Positions 5,598 through 6,819 of a DNA stretch of 6,819 nt are shown here, one piece after another. Both the position numbers and the translations under genes were made by a program. The stretch lies in NCBI GenBank assembly GCA_903917305.1, contig CAIXAA010000698.1, positions 1-6,819 of the forward strand, given 5' to 3'. Position 1 is the stretch's first letter. The number at the start of each line of letters is the position of its first letter. This DNA comes from an uncultured Myxococcales bacterium. GTDB lineage: Bacteria; Myxococcota_A; UBA9042. Below the pieces are notes generated by a model. The model was not told where the DNA came from, made no database searches, and saw nothing but the letters and a program-made list of their open reading frames with translations.

Positions 5598-6511
5598 GGC
5601 GCCGCCTGCGAGAACGCTGCGAACAGCGTGTCCGCCAACGCCCGGGCATGGTCCGCGTAGTGCTGCCCTTCACTGAACCGCGTCCCACCCTGCAGCACGA
5701 CCAGCCGCGCCTTGGCCAATTCAGCCAGTGTTTTCGAGGTGTTCTGCGGATAGAACTCCTCCTGCGCCAGCACGTGCACACCGCCGCCGCGCATCGTCTG
5801 CAGGACCGCGGCAACATGCTGAGGATCGGGCGGAATGCCGGGGCGCGGCTCCACGGTCGCGACCTCCTGCAGCCCCAGCCAGTCGAGCACGTACACCAGC
5901 GACTCGTGGTAGACGCACAAGCGCCGCTTCGCCGCCGGCAGCGCCGCGAACTTCGCGGCCTCCTCAGCAGCCAGCGCCCGCAGGCGTTTCACTAGCACAG
6001 CCGCGTTGTTGCGGTACGTTTCAGCATGTGCTGCGTCGACTTCCGCCAGACGCTGCCCCAGCGCCTCCGCGATCGAGGCCGCGGCGCGCGGATCAAAGAG
6101 AAAGTGCGGATTTCCGCCGGGATGGATGTCGCCCTGCCGGCGCGACACGGCACCCGCAGGCACCTGCAGCCGGTGCACGAACTGGGACGCGTCGAAGAAG
6201 CCGGGCGCACCCTGTGAAATCTTGGGGTTGCGCGCCTGGAGCAGCAGGGGCGGCAGCCAGCCCACCTCCAGCTCCAGCCCGTTCTGCACCAGCATGTCCG
6301 CGCGATTCAGCTGCAGAATCAGGCTTGGGCGGGCGTCGACGTAGTGCGGATCCTGGCGCGGCGAGGACAGCGCCTCGACCTGCACCAGCGGACCGCCCAC
6401 TTCGGCGGCCAGCGCGGCCAGGCTGGGCAGCGTCGCGACGACCTTGAGCGGGGCGGCGAAGGCTGCGCTCGGCAGAATCCATAGCAAAAGTCCAATCATC
6501 CAGGTCTTCAT
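5594..6511 (-). CDS. znuA: Periplasmic metal-binding protein of ABC importer (ZnuA/TroA cluster)
   Basis: A 305-residue solute-binding protein of the cluster 9 type, which captures Zn2+ or Mn2+ and delivers it to the ABC permease. Residues 1-19 are a signal peptide ending A-F-A; there is no lipobox, so the protein should be free in the periplasm. Likely metal ligands sit in the expected places: His56 in D-P-H-Y-V-D, His136 in G-N-P-H-F, His202 in Y-H-E-S, and Glu251 or Glu252 in Q-E-E-F-Y. The long His-rich loop found in Escherichia coli ZnuA is absent; the corresponding region (110-136) is short, with His113, His130 and His136. A central helix rich in Ala/Glu/Lys (about 142-196) matches the rigid linker helix of the family. 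The ATG at 6511 follows a perfect AGGAGGT at 6516-6522 with 4 bases spacing. Zn versus Mn cannot be settled from the ligands alone. Confidence 0.9.
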   Translation of the reverse strand: MKTWMIGLLLWILPSAAFAAPLKVVATLPSLAALAAEVGGPLVQVEALSSPRQDPHYVDARPSLILQLNRADMLVQNGLELEVGWLPPLLLQARNPKISQGAPGFFDASQFVHRLQVPAGAVSRRQGDIHPGGNPHFLFDPRAAASIAEALGQRLAEVDAAHAETYRNNAAVLVKRLRALAAEEAAKFAALPAAKRRLCVYHESLVYVLDWLGLQEVATVEPRPGIPPDPQHVAAVLQTMRGGGVHVLAQEEFYPQNTSKTLAELAKARLVVLQGGTRFSEGQHYADHARALADTLFAAFSQAAP

Positions 6512-6515
6512 CCGG

Positions 6516-6523
6516 ACCTCCTA
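6516..6523 (-). promoter_or_regulatory. Strong Shine-Dalgarno fused to the upstream stop codon
   Basis: On the - strand TAGGAGGT combines the TAG stop (6523-6521) of the outer-membrane protein gene with a full AGGAGGT ribosome-binding site for the binding-protein gene. The 9-base gap between the two genes leaves no room for a promoter, so they are on one transcript and probably translationally coupled. Confidence 0.85.
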
Positions 6524-6819
6524 GTACGCGTGCGCGCCGTGGGCGCCGATGAGGGTCTCCAGGCCGAGCATCACGGACCAACCCGCGTCGGCGGGCATCC
6601 AGGGGCGGCGGTCGTAGCCGCCTTGCAGCCGAAGCCTTGAGAAATGCGAAGGATACCAAGTCACTTGCACGGCCTGGCGCGTGCGCACGCTGACCCACGC
6701 CGGATCGAGCGCGTCGTCGCGCAGACCGGTGGCGTATTCGGAGCGCACGCCCAGCTCCCAGCGCGGATCGAGATTCCACACGACCTGGGCATAAGCGCCG
6801 TGATCCTGAAGCCTTGAGC
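6521..6819 (-). CDS. Outer-membrane beta-barrel protein, 3' end only (partial)
   Basis: The frame stays open to the right edge, so the gene starts outside the window and only its last 98 or so codons are seen. The visible part alternates polar and hydrophobic/aromatic residues in strand-length blocks with short turns: Y-A-Q-V-V-W-N-L, W-E-L-G-V-R-S-E-Y, Q-A-V-Q-V-T-W-Y-P, R-L-R-L-Q-G-G-Y-D, W-S-V-M-L-G-L-E-T-L. This is the pattern of the last strands of a porin-like barrel. It ends G-A-H-G-A-H-A-Y, with an aromatic final residue as usual for outer-membrane barrels. It is the upstream member of the metal-importer operon, so a role in letting Zn2+ or a metal complex through the outer membrane is likely but inferred. 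It could be a porin or a TonB-dependent receptor; no plug domain is in view. The apparent GTG at 6781 is internal. Confidence 0.75.
   Translation of the reverse strand, partial: SRLQDHGAYAQVVWNLDPRWELGVRSEYATGLRDDALDPAWVSVRTRQAVQVTWYPSHFSRLRLQGGYDRRPWMPADAGWSVMLGLETLIGAHGAHAY

Noticed and set aside
4761..5660. A 299-codon open frame on the + strand opposite the ATPase
   Set aside because: Antisense to a gene with all ABC ATPase motifs; composition is that of a shadow frame.
5728..6447. A 239-codon open frame on the + strand opposite the binding protein
   Set aside because: Ala/Pro/Arg-rich low-complexity product, antisense to a clear ZnuA-type gene.
1..6819. Mobile elements, CRISPR arrays, tRNA or rRNA
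   Set aside because: No transposase, integrase, regularly spaced repeats or RNA-gene signatures were seen on either strand.

Overview
The window is GC-rich, tightly packed chromosomal DNA, most likely from a Gram-negative deltaproteobacterium of the Myxococcota type. The strongest taxonomic hint is a DUF2330-type secreted protein whose C-terminus has a Ser/Gly-rich linker with one Cys, a hydrophobic helix and an Arg run, which resembles the MYXO-CTERM sorting signal. Two predicted lipoproteins and the tail of an outer-membrane beta-barrel confirm an outer membrane. No tRNA, rRNA, CRISPR array, insertion sequence or phage gene is visible.

Left part (1-1813, + strand). About 200 bases of non-coding DNA hold two near-perfect hairpins. 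Two genes follow, separated by 9 bases: a predicted lipoprotein of the PHB-depolymerase/LpqC-like alpha/beta-hydrolase type, and a 209-residue lipoprotein of unknown function. The first gene's stop codon lies inside the Shine-Dalgarno sequence of the second, so they are probably one operon. A short hairpin lies between this pair and the convergent gene to its right.

Middle (1848-3701, - strand). One large DUF2330-type secreted protein. Its 143-base upstream gap contains several inverted repeats, one of them directly above the ribosome-binding site.

Right part (3845-6819, - strand). A compact metal-uptake operon read right to left: the 3' end of an outer-membrane beta-barrel protein (cut by the window edge), a periplasmic metal-binding protein of the ZnuA/TroA cluster, its ATPase (ZnuC-like) and its membrane permease (ZnuB-like). 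Junctions are a stop codon inside a Shine-Dalgarno, an ATGA overlap and an 8-base overlap, so translation is probably coupled throughout. Together the genes could carry Zn2+ (or Mn2+) across the outer membrane, bind it in the periplasm and pump it into the cytoplasm. The permease carries an extra C-terminal tail very rich in His, with two Cys, which probably binds metal on the cytoplasmic side. This is the most interesting feature of the window. The operon promoter, and any Zur-type operator, would lie beyond the right edge.

Nothing here amounts to a wholly new system. The best leads are the His-rich permease tail, the outer-membrane partner, the paired hairpins at the left edge, and the uncharacterised DUF2330 and lipoprotein genes.
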